Assembly (NCBI RefSeq): GCF_041146395.1
Contig: NC_090990.1
Location: forward strand, 44,464,001 to 44,528,000
Source of the DNA: Eulemur rufifrons
Taxonomy: Eukaryota > Chordata > Mammalia > Primates > Lemuridae
DNA length: 64,000 bases
Reading direction: 5' to 3'
In this document: piece by piece, positions 1 through 11,011 of the stretch
Numbering within the stretch: position 1 is the stretch's first letter
Layout: each line of letters opens with the position of its first letter
Notes under the pieces: model-generated
Databases searched by the model: none
The model's input: only the letters and a program-made list of their open reading frames with translations
Told to the model about the DNA's origin: nothing
Position numbers and translations under genes: made by a program

Positions 1-403
1 ACAGAGGTCATAACATCAGAAGACACTGTCCCCTTGTCAAGGCCTGCTTTAGTGAAGTCATTATTCCTGGGGTGGTGGGGTATGTACTCCTCGGGTGGTG
101 TGAAAACAGGACTCTGCCTGCTTTGCCAGCAATACCCAAGCAGAGGCCGTGGCTCTCCTCGAATATCAGTTTTTGATATTGTTTTGGGGAGGTGTGATGG
201 GAGGAGTGAAGAAACCTCATCTATTTTGTGAATCCAATATACTGGGACAGAAGGGAATGACTAAATCCAGGGCATTTGGAGTTCATTGAATTTGTCAAAT
301 TATTTTTCAAGCTTGAAGGTTCAGGATCTCCCTAAATGTATTTTTGTAAGCACTTATACCCCGGTGTCCATTAAGGGAAATGCACTCTGTATGTTTCTGA
401 TTC
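1..403. other. Non-coding, no recognised feature
   Basis: This is mixed-composition sequence without a recognisable exon, RNA gene or repeat. The short open frames on both strands are of random length and show no motif. The stretch could be unique intergenic or intronic DNA, or a repeat too old to recognise by eye. Confidence 0.5.
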
Positions 404-503
404 TTCTACCCTTCCTTCCTTCTTCCCTTCCTTTCTTCCTTCCCTCCCTCCCTCCCTTCCTTCCTCTCTCCCCTCTCCCTCTCTTTTCTTCTCTTCCCTT
501 TCC
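404..503. repeat. Polypyrimidine low-complexity tract (CCTT/CCCT)n
   Basis: About 100 bases of nearly pure C and T on the plus strand, built from CCTT and CCCT units. The Leu/Pro/Ser-rich and Lys/Arg/Glu/Gly-rich open frames that cross it on the two strands are artefacts of this composition. Confidence 0.9.
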
Positions 504-948
504 ATGGCACTTCCTTGGATTGATAAGAAAAGAGGACACACATTGTATGTTAATATCAAATTGACAGGTATATTTAGGATGCATTATCATGGCCACACAA
601 AGGCCTGGCACTTTCTGGGGTCCCAGATGGGAATTGTAGACTTCCAGAACATGCCTTGACCTCTAAGTAGCCTCACTGGGCTGAGGTCAAAACTTGACGA
701 GACTACCTACCCCACAGTCAGCCACTGTGATCTGTTTTTTAAAAACTTTGCCAGGATTAGAAGGGGAAGGATTTGGGTTGAAATTAAGGATACTTCCTAA
801 CTTTTTATTGCCAGTCTCGATTTTTAAGGTAGATGTTGGGATTTCACCCTTACTTCGTTACTGTAATTTGGAATAATCTCTTCTTGTATTTTGAGAGTTT
901 GCTGTGAGATTGGTCTGATTCAATTATTGCTTGAGTAGAAAAAGAGAT
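504..948. other. Non-coding, no recognised feature
   Basis: Nothing beyond short chance open frames is visible here. No repeat family was recognised. Confidence 0.5.
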
Positions 949-1150
949 TAGGTCATTGGATCCCAAACTAGCCTCAGAAAATCAGTTATGATGGCAAGAA
1001 TCACCTGGAGGGGTTTTAACTTTTATTTAATTTTTTTTTCTTTTAAACTAAAAACACAAATTCCTCTGGGAATTCTGATCTAGTAACTCTGGGTGGAAAC
1101 AGAATCTCAAGATTTGTAATTTTGTCAGCTTTCTACATGATTCTCATGAT
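949..1150 (-). mobile_element. Divergent MER5-type hAT-Charlie DNA transposon
   Basis: The segment contains the pattern AATCACCTGGAGGGG, later ACACAAATTCCTCTGGGAATTCTGAT and a final TGATTCTCATGATCAG, in the order expected for a reversed MER5-type non-autonomous element. A T-rich stretch of about 40 bases interrupts the middle. Divergence is high and no TSD could be recognised. Confidence 0.5.
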
Positions 1151-1490
1151 CAGTTAGTTTTGTGATTTACTAGATTCAATGACTTTTAGTAGATTGAAGG
1201 AGCAGATTGAGATGATATTTCCATATAGTTCTGCCTTTTAAAAATGGCCATGGCAAGTTTTCCATTGGTGTTATTGTTTTTAATTGTTTTCACTTAAGAT
1301 GGCTTCCTTATGAGTAAGACCTTGCATATAGTACTTATTATATAAGCACTAGGTAAATAAATGGTGAATACAAAAAGGAAAGTCAGGAAAGTGAAAGGCA
1401 AGTAATACTTTTGAATGCCTACTATTATAATAAACTTGACTCATAATTTATATTTTCCTCTTTAGTGTTAGCCTCGGAACGCAATGATTG
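1151..1490. other. Non-coding; possible SINE/LINE 3' end near 1310-1375
   Basis: The words TAGTACTTATTATATAAGCA and AGGTAAATAAATGG near 1330-1365 resemble the shared MIR/L2 tail (ATAGTAGGCACTCAATAAATG), but the match is too weak to assign. Otherwise no feature is visible. Confidence 0.35.
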
Positions 1491-1494
1491 TTAT

Positions 1495-1625
1495 CCAGTC
1501 TTGTATTCAATAAAATTAAAGCCCAGAGAAGTTCAGTATGTTACCCAAAGTCATGTCATAAACTTGTGGCAGGAGGGGTGTCTGAATCTGTTGTGCCAGG
1601 CAGCCTTTCTGAATACTCTAGCCTG
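1495..1625 (-). mobile_element. MIR-type SINE fragment
   Basis: The order CCCAGAGAAGTTCAGTATG, TTACCCAAAGTCATG and a following GGTGTCTGAATCTG fits the reversed MIR core (cagagaggttaagtaacttgcccaaggtcacac...). It is a diverged fragment. The open frames through it carry no domain. Confidence 0.5.
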
Positions 1626-2045
1626 CTTCTCAATTCTTTCTTGGTTCCAGGGGATTGTGTAACAGGACAGGGAATCTCCTTAGATCAGGAAACCGGACCC
1701 ATCGGGCAGGTCCAGAGCTTCCTTCACCGGGTTGTACCGATGTGTTTGTTTTTCTCTGTCCAATGCTGGGTCAGGGTCCCACTGAAGGTCTTTGTCACTG
1801 CTGAGAATGCCGGGGTGTGATCACTGGGAAACTGTTTGGCGAAGGAACGTGGCAGCCGAGCCACAGAAGGGTCTCTCAGGTGGTTTGCCTGTATCTGAAT
1901 TGTATTTTATTTTTTGGCACTTTGTGACAGGCCTGAGAATGTTGGAATTTTGTGCCGACGTGGTCACCATTTAGCATGTTGCATTTCTCTTACGGTGTGA
2001 AGATCAAATTGTCAGATGCAAAGAAAACATCTCTCCAGTAGATTC
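1626..2045. other. Non-coding, no recognised feature
   Basis: Unique-looking sequence with overlapping short frames in different phases. No splice-bounded coding signal or repeat was recognised. Confidence 0.45.
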
Positions 2046-2049
2046 CAGA

Positions 2050-2605
2050 CACTCAGTATCACTCACCTGGTATACTGCAACAGCTTAACTACTGGTCTTC
2101 CTTCCTGCAGCCTATCTCCTGCTTGCCAACTTCCTTTCCTCAGAGGGGATCCTCTTACACATATAGGTCTGATTATGTGCCTCTGCTGTTAAATCAGTTC
2201 AGTGACTCCCCGTTCCTTGAGGAAAACATCTGAGCCCCAGAGCATGGCCCTGAAGACCCTTCCTGGTCTGGCCATGTCTCTCCAGCGGCATTTTCCACCC
2301 CTCCCTGTTTCAGGCAGGCCAGACCACCTCAGCTTGCTAAGGGTGCCCTGGAAGCCTTGTACTTTCATGCCTCTCTCTTCCAGCTGGAGTTTCCTTCCTC
2401 CTTTGACCTGCCTAGCAAACTCCTATGCATCCTTTAAATCCTACTCCTCTGTGAAGCCTTCCAGCAGTTCCTTCTTGTGCACAACCATACCATATTATTT
2501 ATAAACAATATAACCGTATTGCTTATAGATGTTTACCTGTCTTCCTCTCTAGGCTATAGTGGCCTCTTTAGGCAATGTGTGATTGTTTTCACTCACTATC
2601 ATTGT
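2050..2605 (+). mobile_element. L2 LINE fragment
   Basis: L2 landmarks appear in order: TGATTATGTGCCTCTGCTGTTAAA, then CAGTGACTCCCCGTTCCTTG, then ATGGCCCTGAAGACCC, then TCCTTTAAATCCTACTCCTC and GTGAAGCCTTCCAGCAG. This is the region before and through the degraded 3' part of L2 in plus orientation. A 100-codon frame through it is a remnant without value as a gene. Confidence 0.75.
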
Positions 2606-2904
2606 GGACTAACTCAAAGAAAATGTGAATGAAAAGGTAAGTAAAGATGGTTACCACAATAGGCCAAGACCTGAAAAGAAATTAATGGTCAATGTACAAC
2701 GATTTCTGAGGATCTTGGATGTGTTCAGCACCGTGTTAAATGCCATAGGAAATACAGGAGGGGCTGGAGTGCTTGTGCTTGGCAGCTTTACAGCCCATTT
2801 TAGAAATAGAATTAATACCTGTAAAGAACGAAAAAGAACCACAAGAAAATAAACAATTTAGTTCTAATTTGTTTGGTGCTTAGCAGTAGCTGGTTTTTCC
2901 ACGT

Positions 2905-3050
2905 GTTGATTGTCCATCTTCCTCCTTGTACTGTGAGCTCCCTGAGGGCAGGGACTTTGTCTTAACTATCACATCCTCACACGTGGAACAATGTCCAGTT
3001 CACAGTAAGTGTTCAATTACACGTTTGTTCAATGGATAAATGAATGGAAG
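2905..3050 (+). mobile_element. L2 LINE 3' end
   Basis: TACTGTGAGCTCCCTGAGGG, CAGGGACTTTGTCTTAACT, then AACAATGTCCAGTTCACAGT and AAGTGTTCAATTAC give the canonical end of L2. It is probably part of the same copy as the fragment ending near 2605, separated by about 300 bases of unassigned sequence. Confidence 0.8.
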
Positions 3051-3224
3051 GCACTGATCAGTGCTGTTTGAGGTCATAGGAAAGGACGACTAACGTGGGC
3101 TGAAGTGGCCAAGAGGGCTTCACACATAAGCCAGTTGCGAAGGATTTAGGTGTTGAAGAATCAGTACAAGAGTTGGTTGTGGGCTTTAGTCTTAGACGAC
3201 TCAGAGTGTTAGAAAGGCTCTGGC

Positions 3225-3456
3225 CATATCAGAAAGAATATGGGTTTGGGACCAACGATATCTAGGTTCAAATATGAACTCTTTCGGTTACCAGTTATGT
3301 GACCTTAAGATCTCCGAGTTTCAGTTTTCTCGCCCATAAAATTAGGTTAATATTACTTTCCTTGGAGTATTCTTGTGAGCAATAAAAGTGATATATATAA
3401 AGCATGTTTCATCATGCTGAGTGTATATTAGGCTCTCAATAAATGGTAAGTAAAGG
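3225..3456 (+). mobile_element. MIR SINE
   Basis: TTCAAATATGAACTCTTTCG, TTATGTGACCTTAAGATC, GAGTTTCAGTTTTCTCGCCC and the tail TTAGGCTCTCAATAAATGG follow the MIR consensus in plus orientation across nearly its full length. Confidence 0.8.
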
Positions 3457-3840
3457 CTTATATATAGGTATAGTGTGACTAAAGTACTTGGGAAATATGA
3501 ATTCTTTCTATGAGGTAGTTAAATTTGATTAAATTTACATGATTATTGTACTGGCACAGAACAATCCGAATTATAATAGAGTCTAGTGTTTTGTGGCTAT
3601 TTTCATAAGCTTCAGATATTTCTCTTACCTTAACATTGGAAAATTGGGTGGGGTCTGTGCCCCCAAGGTACCTGATATATTTAATATATTTAATAGATCT
3701 CTCCCCTAACACTACACTTTTGAAGGGAGGAAGAACAATGTGTAGAGGAGGGAGAGGGGAATGAACTTTGTAATTATATAGAAAAGTTAGAGCTACTCTT
3801 CCAGGGACCAGCTACGCATACCTCACTTTCCTTCTGCAGG
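3457..3840. other. Non-coding, no recognised feature
   Basis: AT-rich sequence. A 77-codon minus-strand frame at 3479-3712 has no domain or context and is treated as chance. Confidence 0.45.
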
Positions 3841-3929
3841 CACACGCGTGTGTGTGTATGACACAGACGGTGTTAGAGCTCTCGCTCTGGGCGAGATTCT
3901 TGCCTCGGCCTCATTCTTCACTTCATCTT

Positions 3930-3970
3930 ATGCCGTCTCCCTCTCTCTCTCTCTCTTTCTCTCTCTCGCT
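3930..3970. repeat. (TC)n microsatellite, imperfect
   Basis: A CT/TC run of about 40 bases with one TTT interruption and a CTCGC end. It generates a Ser/Leu repeat frame on the plus strand and an Arg/Glu repeat frame on the minus strand. Confidence 0.85.
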
Positions 3971-3989
3971 GTTTTCCAGCCACCTTTTC

Positions 3990-4750
3990 TTCTTTTGAGC
4001 ATACCAAGTTCTTGTCTGCCTCAGGTTCTTTGAATTTACTGTTCCTTTTGACTGAAATTCTTTTCCTCTTTTCATTTTTCAGAAAATCAGCTGGCTCCTT
4101 CTCCTGTAGTGGCATTGGAACAAAATTAATAGAATCGGTTTTTCAGTGTTTATTTTAAATAATACCAAGGAATAAGATTTTAAGAGTGTTTACAGTTCTT
4201 AATTTTTTTATTCATGGAATTTAATTAGTTTCAAATAGGGAAATGCAGGAATGTGTTAGGAGGCTTTCCTCTGGGCACTACTGGCGGTCCTGCTTTTGAT
4301 GTCAGTCCGCTCTGTCCTGGATTAATTACCCTCAGAGCTGCCGTCTCCTGCGTGGAGGGCCAAGGGGGTTGAACACGCCCACTTCCCACCCCCACTCCAC
4401 CTGAGCTCCCAGCGCCACCCACCACCAGCAGCTCCAAGTTCCAACAATTTTTATTTTTCTCCCTGCTTGTCCAGGAGGGATGGTCCTCCTGGGGGTTGGA
4501 TTCCTCCTCTTCCCCAGCAGGGGATGGGCTGGGCAGAGCAGTTGCAGAGCTGAGTGGCAGAGAGGGACCTGGGGGGCTTGTCATGAGGGTATCCAGGAAG
4601 GGGAGAGGAGGGAGGATTGGCATATGGAAGAGTCAAGAAGGATGAATGAGGTTGCTGACTGTTGTCTGAAATAACAGTATTATACCCACAAAAATACCAG
4701 TAATTAAGGACTAAAAAATGGCACAATACACTTTAATATCAGGAAGTGGT
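3990..4750. other. Non-coding; moderately GC-rich central part
   Basis: No repeat was recognised. The part around 4300-4640 is richer in GC than its surroundings and gives overlapping 64- to 130-codon frames on both strands, all without domains. A non-coding exon or regulatory element cannot be excluded, but nothing supports either. Confidence 0.4.
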
Positions 4751-4754
4751 AGTA

Positions 4755-5035
4755 TACTTGTAATTCTCAAACAGATGGTCTCACCTCGGAAGATTCCTCC
4801 TCGGAGAGGCCTTCCCTAGCCACCCCGTCTCAAGTGGGCCTCCCCTACATTAATATATTTATGTTCTCACAGCACTTACTGTGCTCTGGAAGTATGTTGT
4901 TTACTCTTTTGTCTGATTCCCCCCAAATATAATCTACGTTCCGTGAAGGCAGGGACAAGCCTGCTTGTACCCCAGTGCCTGCAACTGTGTCTAGAACCTA
5001 GTGGGTTCCAGTAAATATTTGCTAAGTGGATGGAC
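4755..5035 (+). mobile_element. L2 LINE 3' part
   Basis: CGGAGAGGCCTTCCCTAGCC, CTCACAGCACTTACTGTGC, TTCCGTGAAGGCAGGGACAA and CCAGTAAATATTTGCTAAGT follow the 3' part of L2 in plus orientation. Confidence 0.85.
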
Positions 5036-6045
5036 AGGGATGGTTGTGGCCATCCAAGTTGCTTTGGATGAGATTAGCCTTGAACAAAGAACTGTGGTTG
5101 CCTGCAACTCTGTAAGCCAGGTCAGGCCGTGTTTATACAGGCTCGGTTATTATTGTCATGATTATTATTTTGTTTCAAAACCTTTTAGGGAGGCCAGGCA
5201 TGTTGTGGAATTGAGGGAAGTAAAAATCTTGCAACAGATGGTGCCACCTGCAAAAGAGAATAAGTCCAGTTTTTTACCGCTCCCTTCTCTTCCTATCACA
5301 GATATGAATGAACAAACAAAAAAAAAGTGATTTTGATTCTCCCTTTGGAAGGAGGGAACACTTAATATTCTGAGTCAGGAGAGTCTCTGGCCACAAAGAC
5401 AGCTGGGAAGTCAGGTTCGTGGAGGGCGCCTGGGATGGAGGTGAAGAGAAGGCGCCTCCCTGTCTGGTGACAGCAGCTGGGGCTCTTGCTGCTTCTCTCC
5501 CCACAAAAATCCAGTTGGAACCAGGGCATGCCGGGACTCTGCCTGCCAGACAGAAACAGATGGCCTCAGGCCGCCGCTGTTCTGTTGGTGGCACCAACTG
5601 CATAGCTGCTGCTTTACTCAGCACAGAATGAGACAGGAGGTGAGAGTCAGTTACCTTGCATTCCCCTCCTCAGCTGAAGTGACTCACTGTGCTGTAGCTT
5701 CACTTTCAGTTCAGGTTCTCTGGACTAGGAGAGTTTCTTTTGCTCATGCTTCTGAGAACCAGAGTTGGCCAGGAACATCTGTAAATCTCTCTCTGTCTTG
5801 AATCAAAGCATTTGAAAAAGATGCCTTATTCCCACCCCCTGACACCCCGCCGCCCCCCGCCCCCTCTTCACCTGCCACAGGCAGGGGCCTGTCAGAATTA
5901 GATTACAAGTAATCTGCTAAGTGCAGCGGCCCCTCTGTGCAGCCCTGGGGAGGAAGACGAGGCTGTCCAGTGATGAGCCCTGCCACCATTTCCCAGTGGG
6001 GATATTGGCAGCTTGGAGAGGCAGAGTGGGAGATGGAAGGATCAC
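5036..6045. other. Non-coding; repeat-free, partly GC-rich block
   Basis: No transposable element was recognised in about 1 kb. 5400-5640 is GC-rich with CpGs and overlapping short frames. A pyrimidine tract ending in CAG at about 5298 and an AGGTGAGAG at about 5638 resemble splice acceptor and donor sites, but the enclosed frames carry no recognisable domain, so no exon is called. 5828-5875 is very C-rich. Confidence 0.45.
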
Positions 6046-6047
6046 TG

Positions 6048-6130
6048 AATGCGGAGATAGGAGGTCTGTGTTCTGGGGCCAGGATCGTCACTTAACCTCA
6101 GTGACCTTCTGCTTTCTCATCTGAAATGTG
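6048..6130 (+). mobile_element. Possible MIR fragment
   Basis: GAGATAGGAGGTCTGTGTTC, CACTTAACCTCAGTGACC and TTTCTCATCTGAAATGTGG are in MIR order but the copy is short and diverged. Confidence 0.4.
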
Positions 6131-6444
6131 GGATGGTGGCACTGGATTGGGGACAGCAGATAGATTACCTCGCATGCCAGGTCTTATTGATTGGAAATTG
6201 CCATCTGGAGCGGTGTCGGGGTGGCTGGGAAGCCGATCTCAGCTAAGGGAGAGAGAGCAATCATCTATTAGCATTTGCCAAGTGTATGGACAGGGGATGG
6301 TGACACACATGGCTGGTATTCCAGGAACTGATAACAGAGGTAATTTCTACCTCTGTTATTTCATGATTTCATGTGTCCTGAAGATGATTTTATAGGGATC
6401 ATGTAACATTTTCCAGTCTTAATAATTACCCAGGGCTCTAAATG
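6131..6444. other. Non-coding, no recognised feature
   Basis: Nothing beyond chance frames. A short direct repeat with the words TTTCTACCTCTGTTATTTC and ATTTCATG is not enough to assign an element. Confidence 0.4.
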
Positions 6445-6665
6445 ATGGAGGAACATACACACAACCAGACTTTATTGAGAGTTTACTGCATTTAAGATTA
6501 CATCACTTAACCTCCGTCTTTATGGATAGGGAAACTAAGGCTCATAACCATTAAATGACTTGCTCAAAGTCACTCGGCTAATAGGTGACAGAGCTGGTAT
6601 TCGAACCCGGGTCTGTCTGCCTCCAGAACCCAAGTGCTGAACTGCCACCCTGAACTACTTCCCAA
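6445..6665 (-). mobile_element. MIR SINE
   Basis: Reversed MIR order: GGATAGGGAAACTAAGGCTC, then GACTTGCTCAAAGTCACTCG, then GACAGAGCTGGTATTCGAAC and CTCCAGAACCCAAGTGCTGA. Confidence 0.85.
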
Positions 6666-6839
6666 TTTGAGAACACCTCAGTGCAGATTATAATTAAATG
6701 CCAGTGTGTATGGCATTACTTGTAAGTACGCAGAGATTAGAAAGGTGCTTAATAGATTCATTAACTACTGTTTTCCCAGCTCTTTTGAGTTTATAGGATA
6801 CTTCCAAAATAATATGAACATATAATGAGTGCTAGTGAT

Positions 6840-7005
6840 GTATGTGGCACTACAGAATGGATTATTTCACTTAAACTTGAAAATTGAATGTTCCATTTGT
6901 CAAATGAGATAACTGGGACGTAGAGAGATAGGCAACTTGACCTGAAGTCATGTGGCTGGGATTTGAGCTGAGGACTGCCCACCTCTGGAGCCTACGATGG
7001 CATCT
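6840..7005 (-). mobile_element. MIR SINE, diverged
   Basis: GTCAAATGAGATAACTGGGA, GGCAACTTGACCTGAAGTCA and GGGATTTGAGCTGAGGACTG follow the reversed MIR core. Confidence 0.65.
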
Positions 7006-7326
7006 TTTGGTACTAGTGAGTCCTGAGTGGACCATTTGAAAGCATTAGAGATGCTTTTCAGTGTGACTGGTGGAGCGAGGATCCCTCTCAGTATGTCTAT
7101 TCTGTTCTCCAGAACTTGAGTCAAAAAGGAGGAAATCTTGCTGCTCTTTCTGTGCACCTTTCTCTGGCTGGGGCTGAGGGATCTCCTCTGCTCTTGGAGT
7201 GCTCAGCAAATGTGACAAGTGGCAGGCCACTCATTGGAACCAAGCCCATGTAGCAGACGACTTTCTTTATTTTCATGAAAACTGAACATGCAAGACAATC
7301 AAATGTGTGGCTGTAAAACAAGATTA

Positions 7327-7708
<382 letters not shown>

Positions 7709-7720
7709 AAATTAATTTCA

Positions 7721-8195
7721 ATAATTCTGGTTTCTTTCTTTCTTTTTTTTTTTTTTACATTCTTTTTTTTTTTTCCCCCCCTCGGCAAGTGGAAGAGCTG
7801 GTTTATTTCTAGCTTAGAAACTTAGAGGTTAAAAATAATAAATATAAATGCAGTGATTTAAAATACACGTGGAAATAGAAATATTCAGAGAGTAAGTGGA
7901 ATATTACTTTGTACTTCAATAGTTTCTCCTCTTGATTTTTTTCCCTTGGTTAAATTTCTTTCTAATCAACTCTATTCATTTGGTGTTATTGCTTTTCTTT
8001 TATGAAAACTATTCTGGGGATTTGATCAAAACAGACATGGAAGTACAACCCTGAAATTGCAAATATCAGGGAATCTGGAATTTGCATTTTCTGGGCTAAA
8101 GTAATTTGCTGGCAAAGTTTGCTGTCTTACCCCTCTTCCACCCCCCAAAATCTAAGTATCATTCTCCTCAATTTCCCTCCATCCCACTTTATTCC
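7721..8195. other. Non-coding with T-rich tract 7733-7770
   Basis: Two runs of T separated by ACATTC are followed by CCCCCC. No element or gene was recognised in the remainder. Confidence 0.5.
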
Positions 8196-8197
8196 TA

Positions 8198-8278
8198 GCA
8201 CACATGTGTATGCACCCATGCATACACAGGTGTACACGTGTGCATACACGCATACACATGCACACACACGACATACAT
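8198..8278. repeat. Alternating purine-pyrimidine CA/TG-rich tract
   Basis: About 80 bases of mixed CA, TG and CG steps (for example GTACACGTGTGCATACACGC). Such alternation favours left-handed DNA in vitro. It is an imperfect, old dinucleotide repeat. Confidence 0.75.
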
Positions 8279-8439
8279 TTTTGACTCTGTGCTAATAGAT
8301 AGAATAGGCCAACATTGGCTAGGCTGGGCCTCAGGCCTGTCTGGTTTAAATCTAAGCTGCCTGGGAGATCAGGGGTAATAAGTGAGTGACAACAGGTGCA
8401 GATTTCGTTACACCCTTCTGAACTCAGCCCACAGTTCTT

Positions 8440-8800
8440 TCTTTGATTTTTTTTTTTTTACCCAACACCCTTGCCTGAATTGTGTCCAATAAATTTTATA
8501 GCTGCATGATCCTGTTTCAGAGCTGAAGGGAGATTTTTCTCTCCACTTAGCTAAATGGGGCCTGAGTCAAAACATCACTTCCTGCCCCTCCTCACGCCTT
8601 AAGAATTAATAAGGAATAAACCCCAGGCCATAAGCTGCTGGGTTCTGTATCTTCAGTCTTACACGCGAAGAGCTAATTGTCTGGTCCCATTTTAGAAAAG
8701 CTGAGAATTAACTTGCAGAGAATTAGCCATAATTGGGGAGAAAATAATTACTTGGCTTTTTCTGCCCTGTGATAACTGGAGCCACTGGCAAATCTCATGG
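8440..8800. promoter_or_regulatory. Candidate enhancer-like block with clustered TAATT cores
   Basis: This block has no recognised repeat or coding frame. TAATT or AATTA cores are seen at 8604-8608, 8674-8678, 8706-8710, 8721-8725, 8730-8734 and 8745-8750, followed by a GATA core (GTGATAACTGG) near 8769-8779. Clustering of homeodomain-type cores in unique DNA is typical of conserved developmental enhancers, but conservation itself cannot be seen in one sequence. Confidence 0.35.
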
Positions 8801-9480
8801 CAGCGTCAACGCCTACTTCTGTTTAAAACAAAGTATTTCTCCAGGGGCCTTGGAAGCTCTATCTGAATGTTCTCTGTGGTACATTGGGGTGCAGACCGCC
8901 CTGAATGTTGGTGTTATGTTCATTTCTTGGCTTTTTGGTTCAAAGTCCCACTGCAGTGAGACATTTTATATCACATTTGAAGGTATGAATGGCTTTTGCA
9001 GGTGTCAGTTATTGGACCCAACTTAAGGCTGGGTCCAATCAGGGTTCCTTCAGGAGCAGGCTGTGGCCTGAGCTGAGAGCTGTTTCTGATAATGTCCTAT
9101 TGTCTTCTAGACAATTTTCTATTTTGAAACTTTGCCCAGTTGCCTCTATTCTCCAGTATGTAGACTTTTTTTATTTTGTTTTAATCTCTTGGTCCGCAAT
9201 GAACATGGAAAGGAGATGGTAGACTTTCTCCATTTGTTACTGGAGGTTGACCTGAATGCAGTTGATCATATACCTCAGTGCCATTAGAGTATGATAAAAT
9301 GTCATGCCTTCAGATGATTTCAGACACTGTTCTCCAGTGATGCCCAATCAATCTGAATGTCACTGCTGCACCTCTTTCCTGGGCTGACGCCTGAAGAGCG
9401 AACTTATCATTAGACATCTCTACTTGCTGGCCTGCAGACACTCCAAGCTCAATTCATTTTCCTTGAGATAAATCTGTTTT
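8801..9480. other. Non-coding, no recognised feature
   Basis: Unique-looking sequence. Frames of 77-85 codons in this part are domain-free. Confidence 0.45.
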
Positions 9481-9489
9481 TCTTTCCTT

Positions 9490-10060
9490 TGTTTCCTATC
9501 ATGATAAAGGTGCTGTCATCTGGCTACTCAAACCAAAAACCTGTATACCATACGTTCCTTGTCTTTTACAGTTACCTAAGCGATGGGCAAAATCTGTAAT
9601 ACTGCCTCTTAAATATCTCTGGGCTCCATGGCCCTCCTAACTGGACTCTGGCGCTGGTCATCCTTCTTGCTTTTTCCCCAGCTTCTACCCCACCTCACCT
9701 AACTGCAGCTTTCTCCCCCACCCCACCAAATCCATACGTCATACAATGCTGGTGTTATCTTTAAATGTGAATCTGATATTACTCAGCTGTTTCAAATCTT
9801 TAGTGGCATCCAGCCATCTATAGGAAAGAGGTCCCACCTCCCTAGTATGGCATCTAAGACCCCCTGTCATCCTGTCCCTGACCAACTCTCCCATCTCAGC
9901 CTCTGCCACTCTCCTGGAAGAACGGCTTGGTCATGGATACCTCTATTCTCTTTCAACTCTGTATTTTTGCATATGCTCGTTCCTTTGCTAGTTTCCTTAT
10001 TGGCCTACACCTTCAACTCCTATACTTCTGTATTACTAGGTTATAGCCCTAGCTATGGCT
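9490..10060 (+). mobile_element. L2 LINE fragment
   Basis: CTACTCAAACCAAAAACCTG, CTCCTAACTGGACTCTGGCG, CTATAGGAAAGAGGTCCCAC, CTGACCAACTCTCCCATC and a following cysteine-poor Leu-rich stretch match the order of the L2 region that precedes its 3' end. The match is diverged but collinear over about 550 bases. Confidence 0.75.
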
Positions 10061-11011
10061 TAAATAAGATAGCTTATTTCTTTCTCTGATAGTCCACAGA
10101 GGTGCTTTCCATGGGATCATCCAGGAACCCAGGTCTGCTTAACATGGTGCCCTTGTCTGCATGAGCCAGGGTGACTTTCAACCACAGCTTCCTTGCAGGC
10201 AGCAAGATGGAGAACTGATGAAGAAGGAACACACCTTCCCTGTTTTGGGGCTGTGACTTAATAGAACTATGTATTTGGTCTCTGTCCCTGGTTCCTGACA
10301 CAGAGCTCCTAAAACTCTTGTAATGTCCCGAATGATCAGGGTACTAGGGACATCTTTTATTCTAATATTTGGTTTTTGACCCTGGTTCCTAACAGAGCTC
10401 CTAAATCCCTTGAGGTTTTCTGGGTGATAGAAACATCTTTTGTTTTAGTGAGGCAACTCTTGTTGGGCTCTTGGATAGCTTCATAATGGGGGCTGGTCAG
10501 CAGAAAGACCAAGCCATAATTAGAAGGTTGGGACTTTCAGTCTTCGTCCTCTGGGGAGGAGAGAGGGGCTAGAGACTGAATTAATAATTGATGATACCTA
10601 GTTGGTAAAGCCTCCCTAAACATCCCTGAAATATGGGGTTCAGAGAGCTTCCAGGTTGGTGAGTGAATTGAGGTGCTGGGAGGGTGGCATGCCCAGAGGG
10701 CATGGAAACCCCATGCTCCTTCCCACACGCCTTGTCCTATGAACCTCTTCATCTGCTTTTCATGTATAGTCTTTATAATGAGCCAGTAAATGAAAATAAA
10801 GTGTTTTCCCAAGTTCCATGAGCTATTTTAGCAAATTATCGAACCTGAAAAGGGGGTTGTGGGAGCCTCTTATTTATAGCTGGTTGGTCAGAACCATGGG
10901 AACCCTGGACTTTGGCATCAGAAGTGGGAGCAGTCTTGTGGGGTGAGGCCTTAACCTGTGGGGTCTGCTCTAACTCCAGGTAGTTAGTTCAAAATTGAAT
11001 GGTGTCTGGAG
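10061..11011. other. Non-coding; two similar sub-segments
   Basis: The phrases GGTCTCTGTCCCTGGTTCCT...CAGAGCTCCTAAA (about 10277-10313) and GACCCTGGTTCCT...AGAGCTCCTAAA (about 10378-10404) are similar and lie about 95 bases apart, each followed by a related CATCTTTT word, which suggests an old local duplication. No gene was recognised. Confidence 0.45.

Noticed and set aside
286..611. Overlapping frames with Pro/Leu/Ser or Lys/Arg/Glu/Gly repeats on opposite strands
   Set aside because: Both are translations of the polypyrimidine tract at 404-503.
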